A stretch of DNA of 5,518 nt, taken from contig JAEZJK010000113.1 in assembly GCA_023415835.1 (NCBI GenBank), forward strand, positions 1 through 5,518. Reading direction: 5' to 3'. The number at the start of each line of letters is the position of its first letter. Positions within the stretch are counted from its first letter, which is position 1. The notes beneath the pieces are model-generated. The model searched no databases. It was not told where the DNA came from and was given only the letters and a program-made list of their open reading frames with translations. Origin of the DNA: Bacillota bacterium. GTDB lineage: Bacteria > Bacillota > UBA4882 > UBA8346. The position numbers and the translations under genes are program-made. Below are positions 5,026 through 5,518 of this stretch, in pieces.

Positions 5026-5518
5026 ATGAAAATTATCACCAATCACCAACGGATTAAAATAACCGTCAACGGGCGTGAAATCGAAGTCTATGACGACCTC
5101 ACCATCCTTCAGGCGTTGCTTCAGGAAAATATCCATATCCCCCATCTTTGTTACGATATCCGGCTGGAACGGGCCAACGGCAACTGCGGGTTATGCGTGG
5201 TTGAATTGGGGGAAGGCAATGACAAACGGGATGTCAAAGCATGTCATACTCCCATTAAAGAGGGTATGGTCATCTGCACTAACAGTCCCAAACTGGAAAG
5301 CTATCGCAAAGTACGGCTGGAACAGATCCTCTCCGACCATAACGCCGACTGTGTCGCTCCCTGCGTGACCACTTGTCCCGCCAATATCGACATCCAGGCT
5401 TACCTCCGCCATGCCGGTAACGGTAATTTTGAAACCGCCTTACGCGTAATCAAAGACAGCAATCCCTTTCCGGTAGTCTGCGGCCGGGTCTGCCCCCATC
5501 CTTGCGAGGCCCAATGCC
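5026..5518 (+). CDS. [2Fe-2S]/[4Fe-4S] NAD(P)H-linked oxidoreductase, N-terminal part (runs off right edge)
   Basis: 164 codons are present and the frame is open at the edge. Residues about 9-95 form a [2Fe-2S] ferredoxin-like domain as in NuoG, HydA-type hydrogenases and some formate dehydrogenases. Its ligands appear as C42, C54, C57 and C73, in the order CYDIRLERANGNCGLC then KACH. Next comes a GltD/dihydropyrimidine-dehydrogenase-type Fe-S domain (Fer4_20). It has C109, C113 and C117 (DCVAPCVTTCP), then NPFPVVCGRVCPHPCEAQC with C152, C156, C160 and C164, which would hold two [4Fe-4S] clusters. In known proteins this is followed by an FAD/NAD(P)H domain, missing here. The likely role is cytoplasmic electron transfer between NAD(P)H and another carrier or enzyme subunit. 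Start: GGAGGG (5016-5021) lies 4 nt before the ATG. The exact enzyme (formate dehydrogenase-, hydrogenase- or glutamate-synthase-like) cannot be told from this part. Confidence 0.9.
   Translation, partial: MKIITNHQRIKITVNGREIEVYDDLTILQALLQENIHIPHLCYDIRLERANGNCGLCVVELGEGNDKRDVKACHTPIKEGMVICTNSPKLESYRKVRLEQILSDHNADCVAPCVTTCPANIDIQAYLRHAGNGNFETALRVIKDSNPFPVVCGRVCPHPCEAQC

Noticed and set aside
5075..5412. Frames at 5075-5368 (+) and 5191-5412 (-)
   Set aside because: They overlap the Fe-S oxidoreductase, whose cysteine motifs prove the other frame.

Overview
The window reads as a bacterial chromosome segment, most likely from an anaerobic, Firmicutes-like organism. The clues are strong purine-rich Shine-Dalgarno sites (GGAGG, AGGAG), sigma-70-type promoters, and an iron-sulfur flavoprotein of the kind found in fermentative or syntrophic anaerobes. 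This taxonomic reading is inference; no rRNA or other marker is present.

Layout. (1) 1-874, minus strand: the N-terminal 291 residues of an AMP-forming acyl-CoA synthetase. It has its own RBS and a probable promoter at 904-931, and it runs off the left edge. (2) About 900-3000: a visibly AT-rich island of minus-strand genes. It holds one intact gene, a SAM-dependent methyltransferase (1648-2406), between two broken-looking genes. One is a small membrane protein with a PH-like C-terminal domain that seems to carry a one-base frameshift (1072-1618). The other is a two-helix mini-protein interrupted by an in-frame TAA (2504-2722). Base composition and decay suggest acquired DNA, possibly a remnant of a surface-polysaccharide or accessory cluster. 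(3) About 2900-3300, plus strand: a good promoter and a near-perfect Shine-Dalgarno with no start codon behind it, then ten exact-length tandem 21-bp units (3057-3266). These encode alternating seven-residue repeats in an open frame that also lacks a normal start. (4) 3291-3458: four short GC-rich hairpins. The outer two are REP-like and are inverted copies of each other. (5) 3484-3891: an IS200/IS605-type Y1 (HUH) transposase directly after the REP-like pair. (6) 3952-4614: a 220-residue, all-helical protein of unknown function built from two copies of one domain. Its last codons enter a heptamer-built foldback (4605-4704). (7) 4615-5025: a gene-free stretch with the foldback, a G-free C-containing tract, a promoter inside an inverted repeat, and a 14-bp-arm hairpin in the probable leader. 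(8) 5026 to the right edge: the N-terminal 164 residues of a [2Fe-2S] plus GltD-type Fe-S oxidoreductase.

How the parts relate. The two edge genes (acyl-CoA activation; an Fe-S/flavin redox enzyme) look like ordinary metabolism at balanced GC. Everything between them looks like accessory DNA brought in or shaped by mobile elements. The most unusual part is 2900-4700: start-less tandem-repeat ORF, REP-like hairpins, Y1 transposase, then a duplicated helical protein. I see no proof that these form one functional system. The leader hairpin and boxed promoter at 4822-4955 suggest that the redox gene is regulated separately.
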